From: Thermaerobacter subterraneus DSM 13965
GTDB taxonomy: Bacteria; Bacillota; Sulfobacillia; Thermaerobacterales; Thermaerobacteraceae
NCBI RefSeq assembly: GCF_000183545.2
Contig: NZ_JH976535.1
Location: forward strand, 1,293,890 to 1,357,889
DNA: 64,000 nucleotides
Direction of reading: 5' to 3'
Shown here: positions 16,553 to 26,637 of the stretch, piece after piece
How the letters are laid out: every line of letters starts with the position of its first letter
How positions within the stretch are numbered: the first letter of the stretch is position 1
Translations under genes and position numbers: made by a program
The notes under the pieces: generated by a model
The model's input: only the letters and a program-made list of their open reading frames with translations
What the model was told of the DNA's origin: nothing
Database searches by the model: none

Positions 16553-17731
16553 TCACACCCGGGTCACCAGGCTCCCGTCGATCTCGGCCGCGGAGCGGAC
16601 GCCGCAAAGGCCCATGGTCAGGTCCAGATCGGCCAGCAGGTGCCGCAGCAGCCGGGCCACCCCCGCTTCCCCGGCGGCGGCCAGGGCATAGACGTAGGGC
16701 CGGCCGACCAGCACCGCCCGGGCCCCCAGGGCCAGGGCCTTGAGGACGTCCGCCCCGCGCCGGATGCCGCTGTCGAACAGGACGGCTACGCGGCCGGCCA
16801 CCGCCTCCACCACCTCGGGCAGGGCGTCCAGGGCGGCCACGGCCCCGTCCACCTGCCGGCCGCCGTGGTTGGAGACGATGATCCCCTGCACCCCGCACTC
16901 CACCGCCTGGCGGGCGTCGCCGGGGTGGGTGATCCCCTTGACGAGGACCGGCAGGCGGGTCTGGCCTCGAATGAAGGCCAGCTCGTCCCAGGTGAAGGAC
17001 GGGTTGACGAAGACCTGGAGGAACTGCAGGATGGCCCCCTCCCGGTCCTCTTCCGGCGGCCGGGGCAGGCGGGCCCGGAAGGCCGGGTCCGACAGGTAGT
17101 TGGCGATCCCCTCCCCCAGCAGGAAGGGGAGGTAGGCGTTCTCCAGGTCGTGCTCCCGCCAGCCCAGCATGGTGGTGTCGACGGTGACCACCAGCGCCTC
17201 GTAGCCCGCCGCTTCGGCCCGCCGGATCAGGCTGGCCATGATCTCCCGGTCCCGGGCCGGGTAGAGCTGGAACCAGCGCGGCCCGTCGCCCATGGCCTCG
17301 GCGATGCCCTCCAGGGTGACGGAGGAGACCGTGCTGGCGATGAAGGGAAGGCCCAGCCGGGCCGCCGCCCGGGCGGGCGCCCGCTCCGCCTCGCCGTGGA
17401 CCACCGAGAGCACGCCCACAGGCGCCAGCAGCACCGGCGCCGGCAGGCGGCGCCCCAGCAGTTCGGTGGACAGATCCCGCTGGGCCACGTCCCGTAGCAT
17501 CCGCGGGCGCAGGCGCCAGCGGTCGAAGGCCTGGCGGTTGGCGGCCATGGTGGCCCCGCCGCCCGCTCCGCCCTCCACGTACCACCAGGGCCCGTCGGGC
17601 AGCACGGCCCGGGCCCGTTCCCGCCACCGGTCGACGCTCACCGGAAGCCGCTGGGCCTGCCCCGCCGACAGGTAGATCTCCACCTGGGCCTGCAGGCCGA
17701 AGTTCCCCTGGAACGAGGGAAGGCTGCTCAT
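16553..17731 (-). CDS. FMN-dependent alpha-hydroxyacid oxidase/dehydrogenase (lactate 2-monooxygenase-like)
   Basis: A 392-residue TIM-barrel flavoprotein of the lactate oxidase / glycolate oxidase family that oxidises L-2-hydroxyacids. ATG at 17731 behind AAAGGAGT. The catalytic base is His289 in SNHGGRQVDGA, followed by DSGIRRGADVLKALALGA, the FMN phosphate-binding segment. The N-terminal YVEGGAGGGATMAANRQAF matches proteins usually annotated as lactate 2-monooxygenase. Substrate range cannot be read from the sequence. It sits between an SDR and the glycolate oxidase operon, in a region rich in 2-hydroxyacid metabolism. Confidence 0.9.
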   Translation of the reverse strand: MSSLPSFQGNFGLQAQVEIYLSAGQAQRLPVSVDRWRERARAVLPDGPWWYVEGGAGGGATMAANRQAFDRWRLRPRMLRDVAQRDLSTELLGRRLPAPVLLAPVGVLSVVHGEAERAPARAAARLGLPFIASTVSSVTLEGIAEAMGDGPRWFQLYPARDREIMASLIRRAEAAGYEALVVTVDTTMLGWREHDLENAYLPFLLGEGIANYLSDPAFRARLPRPPEEDREGAILQFLQVFVNPSFTWDELAFIRGQTRLPVLVKGITHPGDARQAVECGVQGIIVSNHGGRQVDGAVAALDALPEVVEAVAGRVAVLFDSGIRRGADVLKALALGARAVLVGRPYVYALAAAGEAGVARLLRHLLADLDLTMGLCGVRSAAEIDGSLVTRV

Positions 17732-17975
17732 GCGCTTCACTCCTTTCGCCGCGGCGGGGCTGGCCCGCACCGGCAGACCGCCACCGGCGGGTTTCCCCCG
17801 CGGGGCGCCCCCGCGCCACCCCGGGTACCAGGCCGTCCCCCCACCGCGACGGGGCGGGCCAGGGAGCGGCGGCCGGCGCGGAGCCGGCCCCTGCCGGCAC
17901 CCCGGCCACCGGCTGCACCGGGTCCGGCCCCGAACCCCGGATGCCCGGACCGGCCGCCGCGCCCCGCCGGAAGCT

Positions 17976-19871
17976 CTAGCGGCGGGAGGTGGGGAACAGG
18001 CTGGCCCGGACCTGGAGGGCCAGATCGGGCCGGTCGGTGACGATGCCGTCGACCCCGGCCAGGAACATCTGCTCCATCTTGCGCGGGTCGTTGACGGTCC
18101 AGGTGTGGACTTCCACCCCGCGGTCGTGGGCGAGTCGCACCAGGCCCCCGGAGAAGACCCTGAGGATTCCGTGGTACTCGGGCACCTGCAGGGCGACGCC
18201 CGCCGTCCGGTGGTAGGGCGTGAGCCCCAGCCGCTGCAGGATGACGAAGCGCAGGGCTTCGCCGCTGGCCAGGCTGGTGGGAACCCGAGGAGCCACCTGG
18301 CGGAAGTGCTGGAGGGTCCGGTCGTGGAAGGAGGCCACCATGACCCGGTCCGTGGCGCCGTGCGCCTCCAGAACCCGGGCCACCGCCTCGGCCAGCTGCA
18401 GGTCGTCGTCCTTGAGCTCGATGAGGAGCCGCTGGCCGGGCAGGGCCTGAAGGACCTCTTCCAGCGTGGGGACGGTCAGACCCCGGCCGCGATACGGGTA
18501 GGTCCGCCCCCCGTCGGGGGTCCACCAGTACCCGGCATCGAGCGCCTTGACCTCGGCCAGCGTCATGGCGTGGACGTCCCCGCTGCCGCTGGTGGTCCGG
18601 TCCACCGTCTCGTCGTGGAGGACGACCAGCGACCCGTCGCGGATGCGGTGGACGTCCAGCTCGATCCAGTCCGCACCCAGGGCGGCGGCGTACCGGAAGC
18701 TCTCCAGGGTGTTTTCCGGCCGCTGGTCGCCGCCGCGGTGGGCGATGACCAGGGGCACCGGGCGGCGGGCCGGCTCGCCCGCCATGGGGCCGTATTGGGC
18801 CCGGTCAAGGGGAGGCTGGGCCAGGGCGGCGCCCAGCGCGGTGGCGGCCAGGAACCCCGCCGCCAGACGCAGCAGGGGACGAACCGGCGCCGCCAGGGCG
18901 GCGGCGCCGGCGGCCGGGCCTGCCGCCGCGGGCTGGATGCGGGCGCCGGCCAGGGCGGCGGACCCGGTTCCACCGGGCACCACCAGGCCCTCCGCCGCGG
19001 GCGTCTCGCCGGCCGTTCCGGGCCCTCCTCCGGCCAGGCCCAGCCGCCGGAAGAGCCACGGCGCTCCCGCCGTGACCCACAGGCCCAGCAGCGCATAGCC
19101 CGGCAGTTCCGGCAGCCCGTTGGGAATCAGCGCGCCATGCAGGACGTAGAGGACGGCAAACCCCGCCAGCCCCACGCCCAGGCGGGCCGCGGCCACGGCA
19201 GGCCGCGCCGGCGTGGAGTAGGGCAGGGCCTGCATGGCGTAGAGGTCGCCGGCCAGAAAGCCCATGAGGAAACCCAGGGTCTGGTAGGCGACGGATTCGC
19301 CATAGAGGGGCAAAAGGATGACCGGCACCACCAGCGCCAGCAGGAGCTTTCGCCGCCGGGGCCAGGTTCCTCCCAGACCTTGGGCGAATCCCCAGCGGAA
19401 GAGCACGAGCACCACCAGGCCGATCAGCAGCCCGCCCAGGGTGTCGCCCAGGTAGTGCACGCCCAGGTACGGACGCGAGAAGGCGATGAGCACGATGAGC
19501 ACCGCGCAGAGGGCCCGCCACCAGCCCACCTGGTATTCCGCGAACAGGTACCCGAACACCGTCATGGCACCCTGGGCGTGGCCTGACGGGAAGCCGTTGC
19601 TGCTCTCCCGCACCAGCACCTGCACCCCGTCCAGCAGGGCCGACGGGCGGGGCATGTTGGCCACGTCCTTGAGCAGGCCGTTCAGCCACATGGAAACCAG
19701 GAACAGGAACGCCAGCTGGTGGCCGCGCCGCCGGTCGGCGCACCAGTACCACAGCGGCAGGATCAGCATGTAGAAGTACTCGCTGCCCAGGTAGGTGAAG
19801 ATCCGGGCCACGGCGTCCAGCACCGGGTGGGCCGCCTGCTGGAACCAGAGGACCCCGCTGCCGTCGAACAC
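17976..19871 (-). CDS. PAP2 phosphatase - glycerophosphodiester phosphodiesterase fusion
   Basis: A 631-residue membrane protein joining two lipid-phosphate enzymes. The N-terminal PAP2 domain shows all three motifs: K68-x6-RP, FPSGH (Ser96-His98) and S132-R133-x5-H139, among about six membrane spans; further spans follow to about residue 350. The C-terminal GDPD domain has H378-R-G-G, ENT, E404-x-D406 and H419. The start is the GTG at 19871 with CGGAGGCGG upstream; longer readings to 20012 lack a ribosome-binding site. Likely role: dephosphorylation of (poly)prenyl or phosphatidyl phosphates plus hydrolysis of glycerophosphodiesters at the outer membrane face. It is divergent from glcD. Confidence 0.88.
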   Translation of the reverse strand: MFDGSGVLWFQQAAHPVLDAVARIFTYLGSEYFYMLILPLWYWCADRRRGHQLAFLFLVSMWLNGLLKDVANMPRPSALLDGVQVLVRESSNGFPSGHAQGAMTVFGYLFAEYQVGWWRALCAVLIVLIAFSRPYLGVHYLGDTLGGLLIGLVVLVLFRWGFAQGLGGTWPRRRKLLLALVVPVILLPLYGESVAYQTLGFLMGFLAGDLYAMQALPYSTPARPAVAAARLGVGLAGFAVLYVLHGALIPNGLPELPGYALLGLWVTAGAPWLFRRLGLAGGGPGTAGETPAAEGLVVPGGTGSAALAGARIQPAAAGPAAGAAALAAPVRPLLRLAAGFLAATALGAALAQPPLDRAQYGPMAGEPARRPVPLVIAHRGGDQRPENTLESFRYAAALGADWIELDVHRIRDGSLVVLHDETVDRTTSGSGDVHAMTLAEVKALDAGYWWTPDGGRTYPYRGRGLTVPTLEEVLQALPGQRLLIELKDDDLQLAEAVARVLEAHGATDRVMVASFHDRTLQHFRQVAPRVPTSLASGEALRFVILQRLGLTPYHRTAGVALQVPEYHGILRVFSGGLVRLAHDRGVEVHTWTVNDPRKMEQMFLAGVDGIVTDRPDLALQVRASLFPTSRR

Positions 19872-20014
19872 CGCACCGCCTCCGTTCCGGCGCAACGGTT
19901 TGGGTAGGATGGGGCACATTTCGCGCCCGCCGGACCCGGTTCCTACCGGCGGCGCACGGAACCAGGAACTTGGCTGCGCGTCGTGAATAAGAATCCCAGT
20001 ACCTTCCCGCACAA

Positions 20015-20077
20015 GAATCCGGATTCCGGTCCGGACATCCCGTCATGACGGCAGGGTGAGGCGGGGCCCGAGGCCCC
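20015..20077. promoter_or_regulatory. Cluster of palindromes upstream of glcD
   Basis: Three perfect inverted repeats lie in 63 nt before glcD: GAATCCGGATTC (20015-20026), CGTCATGACG (20041-20050) and GGGGCC-CGA-GGCCCC (20063-20077). The first two have no spacer and are typical in size for dimeric repressor sites. Glycolate and lactate operons are often controlled by GntR/FadR-type regulators, but no such gene is in the window. Confidence 0.45.
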
Positions 20078-20114
20078 ATGATCGGCACTGGGGGAGCAAG
20101 CGGGGGGGATCGCC

Positions 20115-21647
20115 ATGGCGGCGGAGGCGGAGAAGGGCTCCTTTCTCACGGCCCTGAGCCGGATCTACCCGCCGGGGTCGCTGCATACCGATCCGGCCCA
20201 GCTGGCGGCGTACGAGTGCGACGGCCTGACGGTGTTCCGGGCCCGGCCGGTGGCGGTGGTCCTGCCCACCCGGCGGGAGCAGGTGGAAGCCACGGTGCGC
20301 CTCTGTCGGGATTACGGCGTTCCCTTCGTTGCCCGGGGCAGCGGCACCAGCCTCTCGGGGGGTGCCGTGCCCGTCCCCGGCGGGATCGTCATCGCCCTGA
20401 ACCGGATGAACCGCATCCTCCACCTGGATCCCGCCGACCGCCTGGCGGTGGTGGAACCCGGCGTGGTCAACCTGCAGATCAGCCGGGCCGCCGCACCCTA
20501 CGGCCTCTACTACGCCCCCGATCCCTCCAGCCAGGTGATCTGCACCATCGGCGGCAACGTGTCCTTCAATTCCGGCGGGGCCCACTGCCTGAAGTACGGC
20601 ATGACCGCCAACCACGTGCTGGGCATGAAGGTGGTGCTGGCTACCGGCGAGACGGTGACCATCGGCGGCAGCAGCCTGGACGTGGCCGGTCCCGACCTGC
20701 CGGGGCTGTTCACCGGCGCCGAGGGCCAGTTCGGCGTGGTGGTGGAGGTGACGGTCCGGCTGCTGCCGCGGCCGGAAGCGGTGCGCACGGTGCTGGCCGC
20801 GTACCGCCGCCTGGACCAGGCGGGCGACGCCGTCGGTGCCGTGGTGAAGGCGGGGCTGCTGCCCGCCGCCATGGAGATCATGGACCGGCTGGCCATGGAC
20901 GCGGCCGAGGCGGCGGTGGGCGCCGGCTACCCCCGCCAGGCCGGCGCCCTGCTGATCGTGGAGCTGGACGGGCCCGCCGGTGAGGTGGAGGCCGACTTCC
21001 GCCGCCTCATGGAGGTCATCGCCGCGTCCGGCCCGACGGAAGTGCGGCTGGCCGAGGACGAAGCCGAGCGCCAGCGCCTCTGGAAGGGGCGCAAGAGCGC
21101 CTTCTCCGCCGTCGGCCACATCAGCCTGGGTTATCTGGTCCAGGACGGCGTGGTGCCCCGGACCCGCCTGGGCGAGGCCCTGGCCCGGATCGAGGAGCTG
21201 GCCGCCCGCCACGGTTTCCGGGTGGCCAACGTCTTCCATGCCGGCGACGGCAACCTTCACCCCTTGATCCTCTTCGACGACCGCTCCCCCGAGACGGTGG
21301 AGCGGGCCGAGGAGCTGGCGGCGGCCATCATCGAGACCTGCATCGAGCTGGGCGGCTCCATCACCGGCGAGCACGGGGTGGGACTGGAGAAGCGCCGCTT
21401 CCTGCCCCGCCTGTTCGACCCCGTGACCCTGGACCTGATGCGCCGCATTCGCCGCACCTTCGACCCTCTGGAACTGGCCAACCGGGGCAAGGTCTTTCCC
21501 GACGAGCCGGCTCCGCCGGCCGGCATCCCGGCGGGAGAGCCGGCGGCCTGGGGGCAGGCGGGGGTGGCGGTGCCCGCGGGGGCAGGGTCCCTGGCCGAGC
21601 CGACGCCGGTGCCCGGGCCCGCGGGCCGGGGGAGGGATGTCCGGTGA
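20115..21647 (+). CDS. glcD: Glycolate oxidase, FAD subunit GlcD
   Basis: A 510-residue FAD-linked oxidase (PCMH/VAO type) that oxidises glycolate to glyoxylate. The FAD-binding region has [16 protein letters not shown] and GNVSFNSGG; the C-terminal domain has the substrate/metal region [11 protein letters not shown] and [10 protein letters not shown], all hallmarks of GlcD. The C-terminal 45 residues are a Pro/Ala/Gly extension beyond the usual end. ATG start. First gene of glcDEF; it overlaps glcE by 4 nt (GTGA), so the two are translationally coupled. Confidence 0.95.
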   Translation: MAAEAEKGSFLTALSRIYPPGSLHTDPAQLAAYECDGLTVFRARPVAVVLPTRREQVEATVRLCRDYGVPFVARGSGTSLSGGAVPVPGGIVIALNRMNRILHLDPADRLAVVEPGVVNLQISRAAAPYGLYYAPDPSSQVICTIGGNVSFNSGGAHCLKYGMTANHVLGMKVVLATGETVTIGGSSLDVAGPDLPGLFTGAEGQFGVVVEVTVRLLPRPEAVRTVLAAYRRLDQAGDAVGAVVKAGLLPAAMEIMDRLAMDAAEAAVGAGYPRQAGALLIVELDGPAGEVEADFRRLMEVIAASGPTEVRLAEDEAERQRLWKGRKSAFSAVGHISLGYLVQDGVVPRTRLGEALARIEELAARHGFRVANVFHAGDGNLHPLILFDDRSPETVERAEELAAAIIETCIELGGSITGEHGVGLEKRRFLPRLFDPVTLDLMRRIRRTFDPLELANRGKVFPDEPAPPAGIPAGEPAAWGQAGVAVPAGAGSLAEPTPVPGPAGRGRDVR

Positions 21648-23215
21648 GCGAGCCCCTTCCGGCTGCGGCGCCTGCGGGCGGGCCGGTGGCGCGGCCGTCC
21701 ACCCTGGAGGAGCTGGCGGCCCTGGTGCGGGAGGCGGCCCGGGTGTTCCCCCGGGGCGGCGGGACCAAGGCTGCCCAGCCGGCGTTTCCAGCTGGCGAGG
21801 ACCAGAGCAGGCCCGCTTGGCCCGGCTTCCCGGGCCCCGCGGGACCAGGTCCGGCCGGGCAGCCGGTCCCGGCGGCGCAGGGGCTCGGCGGCCCGGCCGG
21901 CGACCGGCACCAGAGCCCGGAAGGCGGCCGGGGCCCCACGGGCGTCCTGGTGGTCGACACCACGGGCCTGGCGGGGGTGGTGGACTACGACCCGGCGGAG
22001 TTTACCGTCACGGCCCGCGCGGGAACGCGGGTGGCGGTGCTCGAGGAGCTTCTGGCCCGGCACGGCCAGTACCTGCCCTTCGACCCGCTGCTGGTGCGCG
22101 CGGGAGCGACCCTGGGCGGGACCGTGGCCACGGGCGTTTCGGGTCCCTGCCGGATGCGCTACGGCGGCGTGCGGGACTTCGTGCTCGGCGTGACCCTGGT
22201 GGACGGCCGGGGCCAGGTGGCCCGCGGCGGCGGGCGGGTGGTGAAGAACGCCGCCGGCTACGACCTCCCCAAGTTCCTGTGTGGCAGCCTGGGACGTTTC
22301 GGCATCCTGGCGGAGCTCACCTTCAAGGTGTTCCCCCGGCCCGAGGCCTTCGCCACGGCCTGCTTCGCCTTCCCCTCGGCGGAGGAAGCGGCGGCGGCCC
22401 TGGCGGCCGTCTACCGCTCGCCGCTGGAGCCCCACGCCCTGGAGGTGGCCGGTCCCGGCGTGATGATGCGGCAGGCTGCAGGCGCCGCCGGTGCTCCTGC
22501 GGGCCTGGAGGGCTTCGGCCAGGCCTATACCCTGCTGGTGCGGGTGGGCGGGCCGGCCGCCATCCTCCCCGCCTGGGTCGACCGGGTGGTGACGGTGGTG
22601 GGCGGAGCCGCCGCGGCCCGCCGGGCCGAGATCTTGCAGGGGGAGCCGGAAGAGCAGCTGTGGCAAAGGCTGCGGGAACTGGCCTGGACCGCCGCCGAGG
22701 GCGATCCCGGCCCGCCGGTACCGGCGGCCGGGCCGGCACCGGAGGCCAGCCGGGCACCGGTTGCCGGACCGGCACCGGCCGCACCCGCTGTACCGGCCGC
22801 CGGCGCCGCGGGACCGGGGCGGTCACCGGAGGAGGGCGGTCCCGAGGGATCCCACCGGGGGCCCGACCTGCTGCGGCTGTATTCCCGGCCCGGCTTGCTG
22901 CCGGCCCTTGACGCCCTGCTGCGCCGGCACGGGGCCGTGGTCCTGCACACCCAGGCGGGGACGGCGGCCTGGGCCCTGTTCCCGCAGGCGCCCGGCGCCG
23001 GCGAGCGGGCCCGGCTCCTGGCCGAACTGGCCGGTCTCGGCATCCCGGTCCTCTGCTGGCGGGGCCACGGCTGGGCCAGCCAGCCGCCGCCCGCCTTCGC
23101 CGTGCCGCCGGCAGGAACGGCGGTGGCCCGAGCCCTCAAGCAGGTGTTCGATCCCCACGGGCGCTTTCTGGACCTCCCCTGGGCGGAACCGCCGGCGGGA
23201 AGCCCCCCGGGCTGA
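21644..23215 (+). CDS. glcE: Glycolate oxidase, FAD-binding subunit GlcE
   Basis: A 523-residue GlcE-type protein, the second FAD-domain subunit of the membrane-associated glycolate oxidase. Visible family features: [11 protein letters not shown] near the N-terminus, [27 protein letters not shown] and [14 protein letters not shown]. coli GlcE is near 350 residues; the excess is two low-complexity Ala/Pro/Gly insertions (about residues 48-98 and 345-400). These would be surface loops, since the core motifs around them are intact. It overlaps glcD by 4 nt. Confidence 0.93.
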   Translation: MSEPLPAAAPAGGPVARPSTLEELAALVREAARVFPRGGGTKAAQPAFPAGEDQSRPAWPGFPGPAGPGPAGQPVPAAQGLGGPAGDRHQSPEGGRGPTGVLVVDTTGLAGVVDYDPAEFTVTARAGTRVAVLEELLARHGQYLPFDPLLVRAGATLGGTVATGVSGPCRMRYGGVRDFVLGVTLVDGRGQVARGGGRVVKNAAGYDLPKFLCGSLGRFGILAELTFKVFPRPEAFATACFAFPSAEEAAAALAAVYRSPLEPHALEVAGPGVMMRQAAGAAGAPAGLEGFGQAYTLLVRVGGPAAILPAWVDRVVTVVGGAAAARRAEILQGEPEEQLWQRLRELAWTAAEGDPGPPVPAAGPAPEASRAPVAGPAPAAPAVPAAGAAGPGRSPEEGGPEGSHRGPDLLRLYSRPGLLPALDALLRRHGAVVLHTQAGTAAWALFPQAPGAGERARLLAELAGLGIPVLCWRGHGWASQPPPAFAVPPAGTAVARALKQVFDPHGRFLDLPWAEPPAGSPPG

Positions 23216-23276
23216 CCTTCCCGGCGGCGGCCGGTTCGGGACATGGCGCGGGTTGCGGCGAGAGGGGGGCAGACCG

Positions 23277-24680
23277 TTGCAGCACCAGATTCCCGTGGAG
23301 CAACTGGGACCGGCCGGGCCGGCCATGGCAGCAGCCGTCGATGCCTGCGTCCACTGCGGCTTCTGCCTGAGCGCCTGCCCCACCTATCTGGTGCTGGGCG
23401 AGGAGATGGACTCGCCCCGGGGCCGGATCTACCTGATGAAGGAAGCCTTGGAAGGCCACCTGCCCCTGGCGGGCAGCGTGAGCGAGCACGTGGACCGGTG
23501 CCTGGGTTGCCTGGCTTGCGTAAGCGCCTGCCCCTCGGGGGTCCAGTACGGCCAGCTTTTGACCCCCTTCCGCGCCCTGCGGGAGGAACAGGCTCCTCGC
23601 CCCTGGATGCAGCGCCGGCTGCGGCAGGTCTTGCTGGCCACCCTGACCCATCCCCGCCGCTTCCGCCGGGCGCTGGCGCTGGCGACCGCCGCCCGGCCCC
23701 TGCTGGCCGCCTGGCTGGAGGGCCGGGCAAGGCCGGGGAAGCGGGCGGAGGGGGAGGCCCCGCAGGAGGTTCCGGTCGCACCCGGGGAAGAACCCGGCGA
23801 GCCCGCCGGCGAAAGTCCGGCCCGTTCCCGGGGCGGGGAGCTGGCCCGGCAACTGGCGGCCGTTGTGGCCCTCACCCCGCCCCGCGTGCCTCCGCCGGAT
23901 CCGCTGCCGCCGGTGATCCCGGCCCGCGGGCCCCGGCGGGCCCGGGTCGTCTTGCTGGCGGGCTGCGTGCAGCAGGTGCTGGCACCGGAGATCAACCGGG
24001 CCACCGCCCAGGTGCTGGCCGCCAACGGGGTGGAGGTGGTGGTCCCGGCCGCCCAGGGCTGTTGCGGGGCCCTGCCCATGCACGCCGGCGAGCTGGAGCA
24101 GGCCCGGCGCCTGGCCGCCGTCAACCTGCGGGCCTTTCCCGCGGACATCGACGCCGTGGTGGTCAATGCCGCCGGTTGCGGCTCGGCCATGAAGGAGTAC
24201 GGACACCTCTTCGCCGGGCACCCCGAGGAGGAGGCCGCCCGCCGCCTGGCCGCCCGGGTCCGGGACGTGGCCGAGTTCCTCGACGAGCTGGGGCCTCGGA
24301 AACCGGGCCCCCTGCCGGCCGCCCTCCGGGTGGCCTACCACGACGCCTGCCACCTGGCCCACGGCCAGGGGATCCGCACGGCCCCCCGCCGCCTGCTGGC
24401 GGCCATCCCCAACCTGGAGCTGGTGGAGCTGGACGAACCCGACCTCTGCTGCGGCTCCGCCGGCACCTACAACCTGGAGCACCCGGAGGTGGCCCGGGTC
24501 CTGCAGGAGCGCAAGGTGGCCAGCATCCGCCGCAGCGGTGCCGCAGCCGTGGCCACGGGGAACATCGGCTGCCTGGTGCAGATCCGCCAGGGGCTGGAAC
24601 AGGCGGGCCTCCCGGTGCCGGTGGTCCATACGGTCCAGTTGCTGGCCGAAGCGTACCAGGCCCTCCCGGCGGCACCGTAA
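23277..24680 (+). CDS. glcF: Glycolate oxidase iron-sulfur subunit GlcF
   Basis: A 467-residue electron-transfer subunit. Two ferredoxin-type [4Fe-4S] motifs: C24-x2-C27-x2-C30-x3-C34 and C75-x2-C78-x2-C81-x3-C85, each followed by Pro. Two CCG domains follow (GCCGALPMHAGE and CCGSAGTYNLEHPE), as in heterodisulfide-reductase-like and GlcF proteins. A low-complexity linker sits between the ferredoxin and CCG parts. The TTG at 23277 has AGGGGGG upstream and starts just before the conserved region. It passes electrons from GlcDE towards the quinone pool. Confidence 0.94.
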   Translation: MQHQIPVEQLGPAGPAMAAAVDACVHCGFCLSACPTYLVLGEEMDSPRGRIYLMKEALEGHLPLAGSVSEHVDRCLGCLACVSACPSGVQYGQLLTPFRALREEQAPRPWMQRRLRQVLLATLTHPRRFRRALALATAARPLLAAWLEGRARPGKRAEGEAPQEVPVAPGEEPGEPAGESPARSRGGELARQLAAVVALTPPRVPPPDPLPPVIPARGPRRARVVLLAGCVQQVLAPEINRATAQVLAANGVEVVVPAAQGCCGALPMHAGELEQARRLAAVNLRAFPADIDAVVVNAAGCGSAMKEYGHLFAGHPEEEAARRLAARVRDVAEFLDELGPRKPGPLPAALRVAYHDACHLAHGQGIRTAPRRLLAAIPNLELVELDEPDLCCGSAGTYNLEHPEVARVLQERKVASIRRSGAAAVATGNIGCLVQIRQGLEQAGLPVPVVHTVQLLAEAYQALPAAP

Positions 24681-24756
24681 GGCGGTCCCGGCCCCCGGGA
24701 CCGGCGGCCGGCGGCAAGCCTTCCCGGCCGGTGAGCACGAGAAGGGAGGATGGGGC

Positions 24757-26196
24757 GTGTTCGACTCCCCCGCGTCGCAACCGTCGTCACAGCCTCCGCT
24801 GAACCGGCCCGGCCCGGAGCAGCTGGAGGAGCTCCGTGCCCGGCTCGGGGACCCGCGCAAGGTCACCACCGGCCGGGCAGCCCGCGAGCACCACAGCCGC
24901 GACTTCAGCTACCACCCGCCCCACTTGCCCGACGCCGTGGTCTATCCCGAATCCACGGCCGACGTCCAGGCGGTCCTGGAATGGGCCGCCCGCCACCGGG
25001 TGGCGGTGGTGCCCTTCGGCGTGGGCAGCAGCCTGGAGGGCCACACCGTGCCCCTGGCCGGGGGCATCAGCCTGGATCTCACCCGGATGGACGCCATCCT
25101 GGAGGTGCGGCCCGAGGACTTCCTGGTCCGGGTCCAGCCGGGCATCACCCGGTCGCGGCTCAACCAGCGCCTGGCCCGGGAAGGCCTGTTCTTCCCCGTG
25201 GATCCGGGCGCCGACGCCACCATCGGCGGCATGATCGCCAACAACGCCAGCGGGACCAGCGCCGTCCGGTACGGGGCCATGAAGCACCAGGTGCTGGGTC
25301 TGGAGGTGGTGCTGGCCGGGGGCCGGGTCCTCCGCACGGGGAGCCGGGCGGTGAAGTCCTCGGCCGGATACAACCTGACCGCCCTCTTCGTGGGGTCCGA
25401 AGGCACCCTGGGGGTGGTGACGGAAGCCATCCTGCGCATCTACCCGCTGCCCGAGTTCGTGCTGGCTGCCCGGGCCAGCTTCCCCGACGTGGAGGCGGCG
25501 GCCCGGGTGGCGGTGGCCCTGATCCGGGCCGGCGTGCCCGTGGCCCGGGTCGAGCTGGTGGATGCCGCCACCATCCGGGCGGTCAACGGCTACAAGGGCA
25601 CCGCCTACCCTGAGCGGCCCACGCTGTTTCTGGAGTTCGCGGGCACCGAGGCGGCCGTCCGGGAGGAGGTGGCCCTGGCCCGGGAGCTGGCGGCCCTGGA
25701 GGACGCCGTGGACTTCACCTTCGAGACGGACCCGGCGGCCCGGGAAAAGCTCTGGGAGGCCCGCCACCAGGCGGCCCTGGCCATCGCTGCAGCCGCCCCG
25801 GGCCGGCGCATGATGGCCACCGACGTCTGCGTTCCCCTCTCCCAGCTGCCCGCCAGCATCCGCTTCGCCCGCCAGGTGGCGGAAGAACACGGCCTGGAAG
25901 CCGCCGTCCTGGGGCACGTGGGCGACGGCAACTACCATGTCACCTTCATGGTCGACCCCGAGGACCCCGCGGAGGTGGCCCGTGCCGAGGCCGTCAACCG
26001 GCGCATCGTGGAAGACGCCCTGGCGCGGGGTGGCACCTGTACCGGCGAGCACGGGGTCGGCATGGGCAAGATCCGGTACCTGGTGGCCGAGCACGGGGAG
26101 GAAGGCGTCCGCTGGATGCGCTCGTTGAAGGCGATGCTGGATCCGCTGGGGATCCTCAACCCCGGCAAGGTGGTGGCGCCCGCCGGCCAGGCATAG
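24757..26196 (+). CDS. FAD-linked oxidase, D-lactate dehydrogenase (cytochrome)-like
   Basis: A 479-residue homologue of GlcD/LDHD-type flavoproteins that oxidise D-2-hydroxyacids. FAD-site motifs VVPFGVGSSLEGHTVP, GGMIANNASGTSAVRYG and KSSAGYNLTALFVGSEG, and the C-terminal LGHVGDGNYHV and CTGEHGVGMGK, are all present. GTG start with GAAGGGAGGA upstream; 76 nt after glcF, so probably in the same operon. The SSAGYNLT segment and overall length match LDHD rather than GlcD. It may supply a D-lactate entry to the same electron chain. Confidence 0.9.
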   Translation: MFDSPASQPSSQPPLNRPGPEQLEELRARLGDPRKVTTGRAAREHHSRDFSYHPPHLPDAVVYPESTADVQAVLEWAARHRVAVVPFGVGSSLEGHTVPLAGGISLDLTRMDAILEVRPEDFLVRVQPGITRSRLNQRLAREGLFFPVDPGADATIGGMIANNASGTSAVRYGAMKHQVLGLEVVLAGGRVLRTGSRAVKSSAGYNLTALFVGSEGTLGVVTEAILRIYPLPEFVLAARASFPDVEAAARVAVALIRAGVPVARVELVDAATIRAVNGYKGTAYPERPTLFLEFAGTEAAVREEVALARELAALEDAVDFTFETDPAAREKLWEARHQAALAIAAAAPGRRMMATDVCVPLSQLPASIRFARQVAEEHGLEAAVLGHVGDGNYHVTFMVDPEDPAEVARAEAVNRRIVEDALARGGTCTGEHGVGMGKIRYLVAEHGEEGVRWMRSLKAMLDPLGILNPGKVVAPAGQA

Positions 26197-26637
26197 GGGT
26201 GAGCAGGCGGGCGATGCCGGGAAAGGGGGGATGCCGGGCCGGGTTCCTCCAGCGACCGCCCCCGGCGGGCGGGCTGGTTGCCGGGCCGCCGGGCGGGTGC
26301 GGTGCAGGGTGTACCCCGGGCAGGGGTGCACGCCGGGCGGGGGGTGCCTCTGGCGGCCGGGGGCCCGTTAAAGGGGTTCCGAGACCGGCAGGGCGCGACC
26401 CGGCGCCAGGAGCGGGAGGTACAGAGCGGGCGGAAAGCGAGAGGAACCGGGACCGGGCCGGCACAGCTCGTGCCGGCCTCGAAGGGCTCGCGCCGGCCCG
26501 CTGGGGGACGGGCCGGCGGCCCAAGATGCGGAGCCCGGCCACCGGCCGTGTCCGGTGACGCCCTCCGCGGACCACAGCGCGGGGCAGGAACCCTGTGCCT
26601 GAGGCATCGGGATGCCCCGCCCAGGGAGGGGTGAACC
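26197..26637. other. 441-nt gap between the D-lactate dehydrogenase and transporter genes
   Basis: No credible gene. It contains the two hairpins listed separately and, just before the transporter's Shine-Dalgarno, the inverted repeat GGCATC-gg-GATGCC (26603-26616), a possible regulator site. No match to a riboswitch I can recognise by eye. Confidence 0.5.
26456..26518. terminator. Tandem GC hairpins downstream of the glc operon
   Basis: Two neighbouring stem-loops: GGCCGGCAC/GTGCCGGCC (26456-26478, 5-nt loop) and CGCCGGCCCG/CGGGCCGGCG (26491-26518, 8-nt loop). No T-tract follows either, so intrinsic termination is uncertain; they could equally be leader structure for the transporter gene. 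Confidence 0.35.

Noticed and set aside
19975-20030. TTGTGC...TTATTC as promoter of the PAP2-GDPD gene
   Set aside because: TTATTC matches the -10 consensus poorly; no better pair found.
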